From positions 476,324 to 540,323 of the forward strand of contig OZ025694.1 in assembly GCA_964019335.1 (NCBI GenBank): DNA of 64,000 nt. Reading direction: 5' to 3'. Of the stretch, positions 31,560 to 41,229 are shown piece after piece. The position numbers and the translations under genes are program-made. Source of the stretch: Diplonema japonicum. Lineage: Eukaryota > Euglenozoa > Diplonemea > Diplonemida > Diplonemidae. Positions within the stretch are counted from its first letter, which is position 1. Every line of letters starts with the position of its first letter. The notes below the pieces were generated by a model, which was not told the DNA's origin, did no database searches, and saw nothing but the letters and a program-made list of their open reading frames with translations.

Positions 31560-33263
31560 GTACGTACGGCAAAGGGCATCTGTATGCCGCAAAGGCGACG
31601 TCGCCCTCTGTACCTAGTCGATTCGTTGCTGCAAGGAAGCGGTGATCCCTTGCTGGTCGGTGTTGCTGTTATTTTACCTCCTCTCCTATCTTCGTTTTCA
31701 TGATATTTCTTTTTTCTTGTTCTCTATTTGCAATTTGGCGCACAGAAGCAAGCATCACCCTACGAGCGAATAGGAACAAATGAAAAAAGGAGTTTTCTTT
31801 TTGAGGCGATCCTGTCACATACTGCAGGTTCCTTTCAAAGACACCTTTTTTATTTTTACCAAGCGACTCTTTTTTTTCTGCCGCCCTCCTCACAATTTTT
31901 TATTCCTCTGAAGGCAACACATGGTCGTCGCAGCCCAGTGCCAAGGGCCCAGACGATTGATATTTGCTTTGAAGTGGATAAAAAGGGTTTGTTTTTGGTG
32001 GCGATGTTGGCTTTTTCTCTCGTTTATTTTCAACAAAGAAATATCGAGAAGAAAGAAAAGAAAAGAAAATGGAAAATCAAGAATATTAATGAAGAAAAAA
32101 GAAAGAAAAAAAGAAAAAGAGATGGATATTTTCCCCTGTTATCCCTCTCTCTTCCTCTCTCTCCTAGTTTAGTCAGTTTTTTCTCTTTTTTTTTTTCTCT
32201 TTTTTTATTTATGGTCGCATTTTTCCCAAAGGTCTTTTTTACGATTTCGGTCAAAAAACCGGGGCTTTCGGGTTTTCCTCCCCGACCCGTCCAAAATTGG
32301 GCCCAGTATCTAACTCGCCATCTGCAGCACTTAGGTCTCCAGTGTTTTATGTCCTCTCCTGCGGGGAGAAGGGGCGGGCACCTTTTCTTTTGTCGAACCA
32401 CAAGAACTACCAATTACAACGACCATACTAAAGGTAAACAAACCCTGATGTCTTGGTAGACATATGGCAATACTGTTTGAAGATTGGGATTTGCTGCCTC
32501 AAACTTTCGGAACAACGCAACCATAAATTTCTCCATTCAAAAGGATTTTCTCCAGTTGTGAAAGGAAGGACGCACCCACGGGTACCGGCGCAAGGACATC
32601 ACGTGTGTTTCGTGTCTTTTTGAATTCGATTTCTCCCTTTACCCCTTCTTTTTAGTTTTTTTCGCAGGCCTGATGCTCTCCCTGGCCATTCAAAGCAAGA
32701 TGTCGTACCTGACCAGGAGAAGAGCGTGGTCACCGTGTTCTTGTGAGATAGACGAAGTGCCACTGTCTACACATTTCTTTTTCTTCTTTAACTAAACTGC
32801 ACGAGCGAATCTTGGTTACCCGGGAAGCCCGGCTGGTTGAGCTGTACACCGCACGTATTAAGGATACGACGCGGAACGCAGAAGAAGCTACAACTCGGCC
32901 GAGGCGTGCCCCCTGTAATCAAGTAGAGTTCTTGTGCAGGGCGCCGCCAACACCGGCCTCCTTTTACTCTTATATATTTCTTTTCTTTTTCCCCCCACAA
33001 GACTTTAATATTTCCCCCTTTTTTTATCTGCTTACCCACTTTTCCCTGCATTCTTTCTTGTTCTGTTCCGACTCTTCTCCCATCTTTCCGATGAACTCCT
33101 TTCACAGTAGTTGTTTTTTTTCTTCTTCTTCTCTTCTCCCCCTTCAAGCGCACTCTAAGCCATTCTAGGGGTGCGACAAAGCCACCAGAAAGGCACCGAG
33201 AGCCCACCATAGAAGAAAAAGACCAGTTGACTACCAATGACTCTTTCCTGTCCCACCCCCTCA
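31560..33263. other. Spacer with repeat fragments
   Basis: Positions 31806-31860 carry the motif TCACATACTGCAGGTTCC (also near 44105). Positions 32030-32240 are A-rich then T/C-rich. Positions 32800-32985 are a copy of the dispersed repeat also at 54528. No gene-like frame beyond low-complexity translations is seen. Confidence 0.55.
32798..32985 (+). repeat. Dispersed SINE-like repeat, copy 1
   Basis: About 180 bp matching 54526-54712 at more than 90% by eye, from GCACGAGCG through ATACGACGCGGAACGCAGAA to GGGCGCCGCCAACACCGGCC and a short AT-rich end. Shorter pieces holding only the 3' end occur near 12395 and 12640. That 5'-truncation pattern is typical of retroposed sequences. No Pol III box was clearly identified. 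Confidence 0.65.
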
Positions 33264-33323
33264 TCCGTTTTCTTCCTTCCCCCTCTACCCGTTTTTACTT
33301 CCTTCCGTTTCTCGGATTAACAG
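33264..33323 (+). promoter_or_regulatory. Pyrimidine tract with AG before TTL gene
   Basis: T/C-rich stretch ending GGATTAACAG at 33323, 36 bases before the ATG at 33360. Acceptor-like. Confidence 0.4.
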
Positions 33324-33359
33324 CAAGAATTTCGAAAGGCTTCACATAACAGACTCAAG

Positions 33360-34739
33360 ATGAACAACATGGCAGCGAGGTCACACGGGCGGCGACGGGG
33401 TTTCATGCCAAAGCTGGTGAACTTGTTGCAAAGCAGTTTTGCTCTTGGTGTGTACAGTACTATAATGGTTAGCTGCGGAGTGGTAATGATCATGGGCTTG
33501 AGCATAGAGAGTGAGAAGCCGAAAGAACACACACCTGCTGGACCGAGGCCTGTTCTGATAGGGACCCTTGAATACGACGAGGTGTGCAGGCAGAGAGAGC
33601 AGCAAATGCAGCATCTGAAGAAGAGGGTGTCCTACATCCCCAACGGGTACCCTGTGGAGAACTACATTAAGAACTCGTTCAAGGAACTTGGGTTTGCGAA
33701 TGTCGAAGACGCGCATCACAAGGCAAGCTTCGTCATAGGTAAGAGCACGCTGGAAAACGTTGGGTGGAAGGTGTGCGAGAAGACGCAGAAGCACAACCAC
33801 ATACCTGGGCAGAAGAATATGGCTGCGAAGAACCTTCTCGCCTTGTCTTTGAGGGTGCGAGACAAGGAGCTTTCCGAGGTCGGGGGCTTCGACTCGTTGC
33901 GGTTCATGAAGCGAACATACCTGACGTACGACAAGGATGAGTGCCAGGTGCTCATGGACAAGGTAAAGTCGTCGTCCCTTTCTACTTCGGAGGCACGGAA
34001 ACCGCAGTACATACAGAAGGCGGTCACCGGCGGGCACAACGGGAAGGGCCTCTCGATCCTTGACGGCTTCGACATGGAGATGATGCTCAAGACCTTCAAG
34101 CGCACTGGGAAGTGTCAAGAGACAGGCAAGCACCTAGTCCAGGAGTTCCTGACCAACCCGCTGCTCATTGACGGGCATACGTTCAACCTCAGGTTGTACT
34201 TCATTGTGTTCAGAGTGAAACCTGCATTGGTAGCGTTCCACGATGGGTACCTCCGCCTGACAAAAGGGAAGTACCAAGAGGACAGCACCGACATTAAGAA
34301 CTTCGTCAGCAACTCTGAAAAGGTCTGGAAGAAGAAGGGCGATAGCGAGCGGCACTTCATGTCCATGGACGAGCTGGTTCGTATCATCAGCGAAAAAGAA
34401 GGGTACCTTAAAGACACGCTGAGGCCGAAGTTCATGCGCATCGTTGAGTACGTTTTCCGAGCTGCAGAGCCGAACCTCTCGCCGTCCCCTGCTTTCTTTG
34501 GGGTGTATGGGCCCGACATGACTCTAGACACACAACTGGACCCGTGGCTGTTTGAGGTGAACTTCAGCCCCGAGCTTTCCCGTTTCGTTCCCCTGCAGCA
34601 CATCCCCAACATGTACACTGACGTCATTAAAGCTCAACTTGCTCTCTCCGAGAACCACCTCACTCCGTGGGAAGACATTGCAGCCAAGCTCTCTACCCCG
34701 CAGAACTTCCACATCGTAATCGATGATCAGAAGCAATAG
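33360..34739 (+). CDS. Tubulin-tyrosine-ligase-like (TTLL) protein with N-terminal membrane anchor
   Basis: 459 residues. A basic N-terminus is followed by one hydrophobic helix (about 22-48, SFALGVYSTIMVSCGVVMIM), unusual for this family. The TTL/ATP-grasp domain then runs to the end. Visible motifs are QKAVTGGHNGKGLSILD (nucleotide-binding loop), VQEFLTNPLLIDGHTFNLR (substrate/ATP region, Arg conserved) and LDPWLFEVNFSPEL (metal-binding Glu and Asn, normally EVNxSP). TTLL enzymes add Tyr, Glu or Gly to tubulin or other proteins using ATP. The motif set looks intact, so an active amino-acid ligase is likely, but which amino acid cannot be told. The anchor would place it on a membrane, facing the cytosol if it is a signal-anchor of type II-reversed topology or the lumen otherwise. 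Confidence 0.85.
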   Translation: MNNMAARSHGRRRGFMPKLVNLLQSSFALGVYSTIMVSCGVVMIMGLSIESEKPKEHTPAGPRPVLIGTLEYDEVCRQREQQMQHLKKRVSYIPNGYPVENYIKNSFKELGFANVEDAHHKASFVIGKSTLENVGWKVCEKTQKHNHIPGQKNMAAKNLLALSLRVRDKELSEVGGFDSLRFMKRTYLTYDKDECQVLMDKVKSSSLSTSEARKPQYIQKAVTGGHNGKGLSILDGFDMEMMLKTFKRTGKCQETGKHLVQEFLTNPLLIDGHTFNLRLYFIVFRVKPALVAFHDGYLRLTKGKYQEDSTDIKNFVSNSEKVWKKKGDSERHFMSMDELVRIISEKEGYLKDTLRPKFMRIVEYVFRAAEPNLSPSPAFFGVYGPDMTLDTQLDPWLFEVNFSPELSRFVPLQHIPNMYTDVIKAQLALSENHLTPWEDIAAKLSTPQNFHIVIDDQKQ

Positions 34740-35587
34740 CCTGCACGGCACCCCTTCGCGGGCCCTGTGTCCCCCGCGATATGATACATACCTCTACTAT
34801 TTCTTTTTTTCTTTTGGTGATGGTGGAACTTCATCGCGAAGCCACAGTTTCTCCCCCCCCCCCTCCTTCTTAGGGGGGCAGCTGGAGCCAAGGTCTTCGG
34901 GCCTAGGTCCCAAGTGTGTGACGACATCTTCCTTAAGCCAAGGTGAGGGAACTGTTCACTTTCCGTCTCACGGATGCCACAAAAGCACAATGGGTAACAG
35001 AAGAAGGCAAGGGCTTAACCTCACGGTTTTACCCTATCGTCTTCGTGAGGCTTGCAGCAAAGTGATGGCGGGTGGGGTAGGAACAACCTCTCCTTGACAT
35101 GTTTAATTTTCTTTTCCTTTCACCTGAGATAGCCAATGAGATGCTGGTGGCTGGTGGCGCATACAGCATGCAATATTATATATGGGGCTAGCTTACGATT
35201 TTAACCTGTTTACATTTCGTTTTGAAGCCCTTGCCCTATTACAATATATTAACTACCACGACAACAGGAAATGGAGTGAGTAATACACATGTTTGCCTTG
35301 CAGTAGGTGTTGGTGGTCAGTAGACGTGGCTCAGCGTACGGGGGGAAGCACGAAATTAGAGATCAGATAACGTAATGTCTCTCTCTTGAACACGGACAAC
35401 AAGGCAGGTTCGTTCTCAACAGGAGGGTTGAAGGGGTTCTTCTTCTATACCCTTGTGCCTATGCTCTACACTGCTGTGACTATCCACCTTAGCAGATGCG
35501 CTTCCCACGGGAACGATATGGTTAGTAACTTTTACGATAATATTATCTTTGTATTGACCCCATTCAGTTTTAAAGGAAGACACAATA
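34740..35587. other. Spacer before the helicase gene
   Basis: C-run at 34851-34862 and mixed-composition sequence. A frame at 35386-35619 begins at TTG and contains a hydrophobic stretch but lacks an ATG and any domain. No gene called. Confidence 0.5.
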
Positions 35588-38500
35588 ATGTCGAAAAAAC
35601 AGAGTCGCTCCCCGACTAAAGACGAAGAGCAATCACGGGACAACGGGTTTGTGTTGTGCGCAGCATGCCAGCGTGGACCGACAGAGTTATGCGGAACGAG
35701 TGACGGTGTGCACAGGAATGATGAAGGGCTGGTGCTGCACGGGGAAAATGTCCTGCGGCAGGCATTCATGAATGTGGAGGTCTTGTCTGTTGCGGATAAG
35801 AATATTGACACTGTTAAGTGCAACAAGTGCAAAACGCAAATCGGCCAGAGGTCCATAGGAGGGGTAGCACTGCAGCTGCACGAGAGAAAGATTTTCTACA
35901 AAAGCGACATACCATACTATCTTGATCCGCAGGACTTCTTATCATCACAGAGCAAGCTTGCGCTTCCCAATAAACAAGACTGGAAAACATTTCTGCGGCC
36001 ATCCTTGAACTATCCCTATATGCTGAAATACAGTCAGGTGAGGGGCATGTGCCATGGGGTAATGGAGAACACAGTGATCTGCCTCCCAACAGGTGAAGGA
36101 AAGACACAGGTCGCTGCGGAGATCATGAGGTTGCTTAAGGAGCTTAACCCAACGAAGATCCCGCTTATGATCGTGGACAAGGTACCTTTGACACACGAAC
36201 AGCGAGAAAAACTAGAAGAAGGGTCGGGCCTAAAGGAGATCTTGGCTTTGAATGGAGGTACGAAGGACAAGCGGGCAGTGTGGAACCAGGTTCGCAGCGG
36301 CACATGCGAAGCATTAGTCGCAACGGCGGGGCTTTTAGAAAACGATCATTTCTTTTACAATCAGGTTGCAAAAGGGAAGATCTCTGCTCTCATCTTTGAC
36401 GAGTGTCACAACACCCGAAAGAACCACCCCTACGCAAAGATCCTTGAGAGGGTCAGCGAATTCGGCTTGGCAGACCCAACGAGGCTTCGGATTGTTGGGT
36501 TGACTGCTACCCCTGAGGACTTGAAGGGTACCCTTAGTGACATACTGGAGTTAATGAGTTACAAGGAATGCAGTCCGTATTTCTTTGCTCCACCCTTAGA
36601 CCAGTACAGAACGGACCGCGTCACGCATAAATACGTGCCCATCGAGATACTGCCGGAGCAGCGGTTGGCTTTCGACAAGCTGTGTGATAAACTCCGTGAT
36701 AAGTACCCTGAACTGGGCGAGACCCTGAAAGGGAGCTACGAGGAAGTGCTGCTCGGTTCGCAAAGCACCGCATCGCGACGTGCCGGGTACGGTGGCATCG
36801 TAGGCGAGATACGGAGTAAACTCGAGGCCTCATCGGGGGGGAAGCGAGAGTTGTACGAAAGGGCGCTGGAGGACATCAAGAAATTGGCAGTGATCGACAC
36901 ATTTGGAGTGAAATCCTCGACGACCGAGGATTTCATGACGGCAGATTCGCCTCGTGTGGAGGAATTCTTTAAGATTATCACTGAGGAGCTCATTAAAGGT
37001 GAACGGGGTACTGCTAAGATGATCGTATTCACAGACAATAGAGACACTGCGTGGGACCTCAAGCGCGTTACAAACGATCGCTTTCGCGAGATCAACGCGG
37101 ATGTGATCGTTGGTCACGGCGGCGATGACGGACAGAACTGGTTCACCAGGAACGGACAGCGAGACCGATTAAATAAGTTCAAGGACAACAAGTGCAGGAT
37201 CCTCATCTCCACCTCGGTGCTTCAGGAGGGGATCGACGTTGCAACATGCAACTGCGTGGTTGCCTTCAGTGGTGTGTCGCAGAGCTTCATCGCGCTGCAG
37301 CAATCGGCTGGCCGTGCAAGGGATGAGGACGCCAAGCTCTACCTCATCGCAACTGAGCACGAGAGGGGAAGGTATAACAAGCAGAAGAAGGAATGCGTCG
37401 AAGCACAAGATCTTGTGAAGGGTCGGTTCCTGAACCAGCCGATCAACACAGGTCTGACTGAAGTCGCAAAAGCTATACGCGAGCACATCGAAGAGTCCTA
37501 CGCCAGTTGTGTGGCCACGACATACGATCTTGTCATTGCCTTTTATCACACGCCAGGCGATAATAGCTCATCAGACATTACAAGCTTTTTGGAAGCATCA
37601 TGCATTGTAAATAACTTATGCACCTATCCTTCAGACGAATTCTCCTGGAACCTCCTGCACGGGACATGTGTCACTGAGGTGTCCATCCTCCACAACACTG
37701 CAGACGTCGAGTCCTGTGCCAGAAGCATCTTCAGTACACTCTCCAAAGCCGAATGGAAAATGAATGAAACGGAGATAGCCTGCTTCAGAGTGCTGAACAA
37801 GTTCGACCCGCAGACACTCGAAGAGAGAGCCTGGTTACACATGCATAGTCTATCCCAACGACTTTTTGTCAATGTTTTGAACCCGTTTGAAGTTCAGTAC
37901 AGCAAAAAGGAACTTTCGCATTGTGGTGAGACGAGGTTTGTAGTATGCGACTTGGACAACAATCGTGGACTGTTCGCTACGGGAGCCAAGACAGCGATGT
38001 ACTGGGCACCAGGCCAGGATGTATTACCCTATCTGTTGTTTTATTCATCACAACACAACCTTCCATGCTTTTACCAAAGGCTGGATTACAAGGAAACGGA
38101 AGAAGGCCCGCCCGACACATCAAAAGAGTCCTTCGCGTTACAAGCGGCGGTGTGGAGCTTTGATAACCAAAACGACTTTGCGATCCCCGTAGAGTTTTGG
38201 CAACAAGTCGCTGACATGTTGCATTATCCCGAAAAGTCAAGAAGGCTCCCAATAGTTCTGGATCTCTTACGCCTTTCGTGGGGTGTCGGTGCTGCAGGAC
38301 CCGAAGTGCCGGGAGCACGTGTGTCAGGTGCGATGTGGCCTGGCAGTGTCCTTGCCGCAGACCTTGTTGACCTTATGGAGCTCGATGGACAAGACGCAGT
38401 GCCCGTCCTTCATCTTGATAGAACGAGTAAAGGAGAGTACCATGTAGCACCCCCGCGTTTCTCTCTTGCTCCGTACCGAACAAGCCGCGAAGGCAATGTT

Positions 38501-40825
38501 GTGGTGTACTGCAGTAGTCAAGACGAGGTTGAAAAAAGCTTCGAGCTCCCATGGAAGAAAGGTCAGTGGTTTAAACAAAGGGCTACTGATACAGTGCGCG
38601 ACCGTAGTGTAGTCATTTACAATGCAGATGAACTTGGCTTTGTTCAGGTTCAGGCGACAATGGGCCCCTTGCAGCGCTGGAGTATGAACCGGAGAACAGC
38701 AGCCAAACTGGGTGTCGCTGAATGGGTTTCTGCAGCCCCCGTTGGTTTCTATGACGAAAAGTTCCGTTGTACCAAAGCAGTTGAGGTGCTGGTCCTGAAC
38801 AACCAAACGGAAGACCTCATTGGACGGGAAGAGGGGTGCATGAGGTTGGGTACTGTACGTGCAGAGCCCGAAGGTGATAAAGACCGCAGTATGTTAGAAC
38901 TGTGGGAGGCAGTGAAGAATGGCGAGCCTCTGTTGCACCAGTTACGGGCGGTGGCAGCAGCATCCCCTTTGCACTCTGGCAGGGATAATGACATCATGAG
39001 TGACTTCTGGTTTGATAATCTGAGAAAGGTAAAGCAACCCCTCAAGAATACCGTTTTGTATGCAACTTACGACAGCACTGGCACCCTACCAATGGGTACG
39101 GTCCGTGTGACTGGCGATTACTGGGAAAGAGTGATACCAAGCGGGGCACACGGCGTGTTGTCCGACACTGGATACGAATCCGATTATCAGAAAGTTGAGA
39201 TCAAGACCGGCAAGCACAAGAACATGGATGTCGAAAACTTGATAATAGTATCTAGAGACATAAGACTGAGTGCCGACATCGTGGAATGCAAGCTGACGTG
39301 GGAGGGGGTGTGTCAACCGTCCAACGCGAGCACCCGGTTTGTAAAATGGTCGGTCCTCCTGGAGCATCAGCTTAGGGCGCTGCAAGCGGTCTATGGCACA
39401 ACTACGCTGAGGGAGATAATATGCTGCGAACTACCATCGTGGACAGAAGTGATGGACCTGCATGGTAAGCTGAAGACCATCACGGCAAAAGGCCTCCCGG
39501 AGGTGGGGAACACGTTCAGCTGCCCATATGAGAGACTGGGAGCTGAAATACAGAACGGCCAGCGTGTCCCGTTAGAGGTGAAGCAAGAGCGTGACCTGGC
39601 GTGCCTGGGTGCTATAGACAAGGTCTTGACCCAACCATATGAGGTAGTCTCGTACAATGAAGGGAACGTGGAAGTCGTGTGCCAAGAGTACAAGCAGATT
39701 TCATCCACAATTTGTTACACGAAGCTAGTGCAAGGCACTGACAGGACAACCATTGACGTGGACGGTATCAGAGTCTCGGTAACGCATCGGAGCCCAAACA
39801 GGGACGAGCGGATGCTCAGTGACATTCACAAGTTTCTTGATGCCGACGATACAATGGTGGCCAAGCATCTGTGGTTACTGCTCCCCTATGCAGGAACGAA
39901 TATAGGTCAGCAATGTGAATTCATAAACCTGGTTAAAAGACATTATAAGAAGCCTCTGGGGTACGCTGCAGTGGACACTGTTGTAGATTGCATCAAGAAG
40001 CCCGCAAAGTTCCCAGACCAGGACTACAAGGAGCTGTTGAGGTGCATTCTTCGAGGTGACCAGCTGCCGCTGCTTCCAGTCACGGGCTTTGCACCGTGTG
40101 GCCAGTTCCGACCGTGTGCGGTAGTGTTGAACAAGTACAACCTGAACCTCATTCAAAGAACAGTCTGTAGGCGATTCAACGCCATTCTGGAACTCAAGTT
40201 AAATGGGCAAGAAGTGAAGTATCAGCTGTTGGAACAAGTGAACAGCAAGGTGAACGAGTGTCTCAGGTATCTCCAAAGCGAGGTGGACCGCAAGCAAGCA
40301 AAGCGAGCTGGTGTTGTTTTGTGGGACGCCGACAAGACGGCACTGGTGAAGTTCAGGCGCCCAGAAGCAGCAAAAGAGCCAGGTTTCGTGGCTGTGATAG
40401 AACATGTAGTAGGGATAGGAGAAATGACCTCTTTTTATGATAAGATAGTGGGGTTGCAATTTACAGCGAGCTGCAAGGTCACCCTCAGCATCGGGAAGAT
40501 GTTCTTTATGGACAAGACAAACGGCATCTCGTACAGCCTCACACCAGCCCTCTACGCTGCTGGACTGATACAGAACGCGCTGGACTACAGCTGTGCTGAC
40601 ATCTGTGTTAAGTGGGTGCCCACTGCACAAGACGAGCCGGCCTCCGTCGATGGACTTCGTCCTATTTATACACTACTCGTTATTGTAAGCGACAGCCCTG
40701 AGGTGTCACAGGTTTGTGTTACCTTTTACGACTCCGACGATACCACGGGTGGCAGCTGGGACGAGAGGTGTGGTGCCATCTATGACGAAGTCGAGGAAGC
40801 CGTACAGAGAATCAACTCAGAATAA
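35588..40825 (+). CDS. RIG-I-like superfamily 2 helicase with N-terminal zinc domain and long novel C-terminus
   Basis: 1745 residues, single exon. Residues about 22-115 carry two Cys pairs (C24/C27 in LCAAC and C78/C81 in KCNKC) about 50 apart, with flanking strands (RKIFYKSDIPYYL) arranged as in the RNA-binding C-terminal domain of RIG-I-like receptors, but here at the N-terminus. The SF2 core follows: motif I CLPTGEGKT (165-173), motif II DECHNTRKNHPY (271-282, the RLR form), motif III GLTATP, an insertion region 330-450 in the helicase-insert position, IV MIVFTDNRDTA, V STSVLQEGIDVATCN and VI QQSAGRARDED (571-581). Catalytic residues are intact. Residues about 615-1745 match nothing I know; no RNase III, PAZ, CARD or polymerase motif was found. 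Likely a dsRNA-stimulated ATPase in RNA sensing or silencing. Dicer-type helicases are the nearest alternative. Confidence 0.85.
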   Translation: MSKKQSRSPTKDEEQSRDNGFVLCAACQRGPTELCGTSDGVHRNDEGLVLHGENVLRQAFMNVEVLSVADKNIDTVKCNKCKTQIGQRSIGGVALQLHERKIFYKSDIPYYLDPQDFLSSQSKLALPNKQDWKTFLRPSLNYPYMLKYSQVRGMCHGVMENTVICLPTGEGKTQVAAEIMRLLKELNPTKIPLMIVDKVPLTHEQREKLEEGSGLKEILALNGGTKDKRAVWNQVRSGTCEALVATAGLLENDHFFYNQVAKGKISALIFDECHNTRKNHPYAKILERVSEFGLADPTRLRIVGLTATPEDLKGTLSDILELMSYKECSPYFFAPPLDQYRTDRVTHKYVPIEILPEQRLAFDKLCDKLRDKYPELGETLKGSYEEVLLGSQSTASRRAGYGGIVGEIRSKLEASSGGKRELYERALEDIKKLAVIDTFGVKSSTTEDFMTADSPRVEEFFKIITEELIKGERGTAKMIVFTDNRDTAWDLKRVTNDRFREINADVIVGHGGDDGQNWFTRNGQRDRLNKFKDNKCRILISTSVLQEGIDVATCNCVVAFSGVSQSFIALQQSAGRARDEDAKLYLIATEHERGRYNKQKKECVEAQDLVKGRFLNQPINTGLTEVAKAIREHIEESYASCVATTYDLVIAFYHTPGDNSSSDITSFLEASCIVNNLCTYPSDEFSWNLLHGTCVTEVSILHNTADVESCARSIFSTLSKAEWKMNETEIACFRVLNKFDPQTLEERAWLHMHSLSQRLFVNVLNPFEVQYSKKELSHCGETRFVVCDLDNNRGLFATGAKTAMYWAPGQDVLPYLLFYSSQHNLPCFYQRLDYKETEEGPPDTSKESFALQAAVWSFDNQNDFAIPVEFWQQVADMLHYPEKSRRLPIVLDLLRLSWGVGAAGPEVPGARVSGAMWPGSVLAADLVDLMELDGQDAVPVLHLDRTSKGEYHVAPPRFSLAPYRTSREGNVVVYCSSQDEVEKSFELPWKKGQWFKQRATDTVRDRSVVIYNADELGFVQVQATMGPLQRWSMNRRTAAKLGVAEWVSAAPVGFYDEKFRCTKAVEVLVLNNQTEDLIGREEGCMRLGTVRAEPEGDKDRSMLELWEAVKNGEPLLHQLRAVAAASPLHSGRDNDIMSDFWFDNLRKVKQPLKNTVLYATYDSTGTLPMGTVRVTGDYWERVIPSGAHGVLSDTGYESDYQKVEIKTGKHKNMDVENLIIVSRDIRLSADIVECKLTWEGVCQPSNASTRFVKWSVLLEHQLRALQAVYGTTTLREIICCELPSWTEVMDLHGKLKTITAKGLPEVGNTFSCPYERLGAEIQNGQRVPLEVKQERDLACLGAIDKVLTQPYEVVSYNEGNVEVVCQEYKQISSTICYTKLVQGTDRTTIDVDGIRVSVTHRSPNRDERMLSDIHKFLDADDTMVAKHLWLLLPYAGTNIGQQCEFINLVKRHYKKPLGYAAVDTVVDCIKKPAKFPDQDYKELLRCILRGDQLPLLPVTGFAPCGQFRPCAVVLNKYNLNLIQRTVCRRFNAILELKLNGQEVKYQLLEQVNSKVNECLRYLQSEVDRKQAKRAGVVLWDADKTALVKFRRPEAAKEPGFVAVIEHVVGIGEMTSFYDKIVGLQFTASCKVTLSIGKMFFMDKTNGISYSLTPALYAAGLIQNALDYSCADICVKWVPTAQDEPASVDGLRPIYTLLVIVSDSPEVSQVCVTFYDSDDTTGGSWDERCGAIYDEVEEAVQRINSE

Positions 40826-40854
40826 GAACAACAACATTGTTTCGCCCCCCTTTT
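40826..40854 (+). other. 3' flank of helicase gene
   Basis: Short flank with C and T runs directly abutting the palindromic element, so the gene's 3' untranslated region probably runs into it. Confidence 0.5.
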
Positions 40855-41053
40855 TTTTTTGTTTTAACAATATTATTGTCGAGACTAAAAACTAGTTGAT
40901 GGCAGCGTAATGAGCTATTTTATTAGGTAAAATTCCGCTCGTGCGCACAATTTTTGTTTGTGCGCACGAGCGGAATTTTACCTAATAAAATAGCTCATTA
41001 CGCTGCCATCAACTAGTTTTTAGTCTCGACAATAATATTGTTAAAACAAAAAA
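40855..41053. mobile_element. Perfect 96-bp palindrome (repeat family P)
   Basis: Arms 40855-40950 and 40958-41053 are exact reverse complements with a 7-base loop. Each arm is the repeat beginning AACAATATTATTGTCGAGAC and ending TCGTGCGCACAA. Single-armed, diverged members occur at 7131-7215, 7736-7815, 53149-53190 and 55369-55475. Confidence 0.85.
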
Positions 41054-41146
41054 CTAGTTTGGCGCTCCATTTGTTTGTGCGCACGAGCGGTCCACTTATG
41101 AACACCGCTCGTGCGCACAAACAAATGGAGCGCCAAACTAGTTTTT
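41049..41146. repeat. Second palindrome, 43-bp arms, overlapping the first
   Basis: Arms 41049-41091 and 41104-41146 (CTAGTTTGGCGCTCC ... GGAGCGCCAAACTAG) with a 12-base loop. In the copy at 55369 the same segment follows the first arm directly. The pair 40855/41049 therefore looks like a rearranged, inverted arrangement of one roughly 115-bp repeat. Confidence 0.8.
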
Positions 41147-41229
41147 CCTCAGGCTTTGCGATAGTATCCAGGGTTAACCGATCACCCGCGGGTTTTTAAT
41201 TACAATCGGGTTTTAAATTGACGTCAAAT

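Noticed and set aside
35386-35619. 77-codon frame upstream of the helicase
   Set aside because: Starts at TTG, overlaps the helicase start, and has no domain or leader signal of its own.
35588-40825. Dicer or cellular RNA-dependent RNA polymerase
   Set aside because: No RNase III ExxxD or ERLEFLGD-type motif, no PAZ, and no DxDGD polymerase motif could be found in the C-terminal region. The DECHNT form points to the RLR branch.
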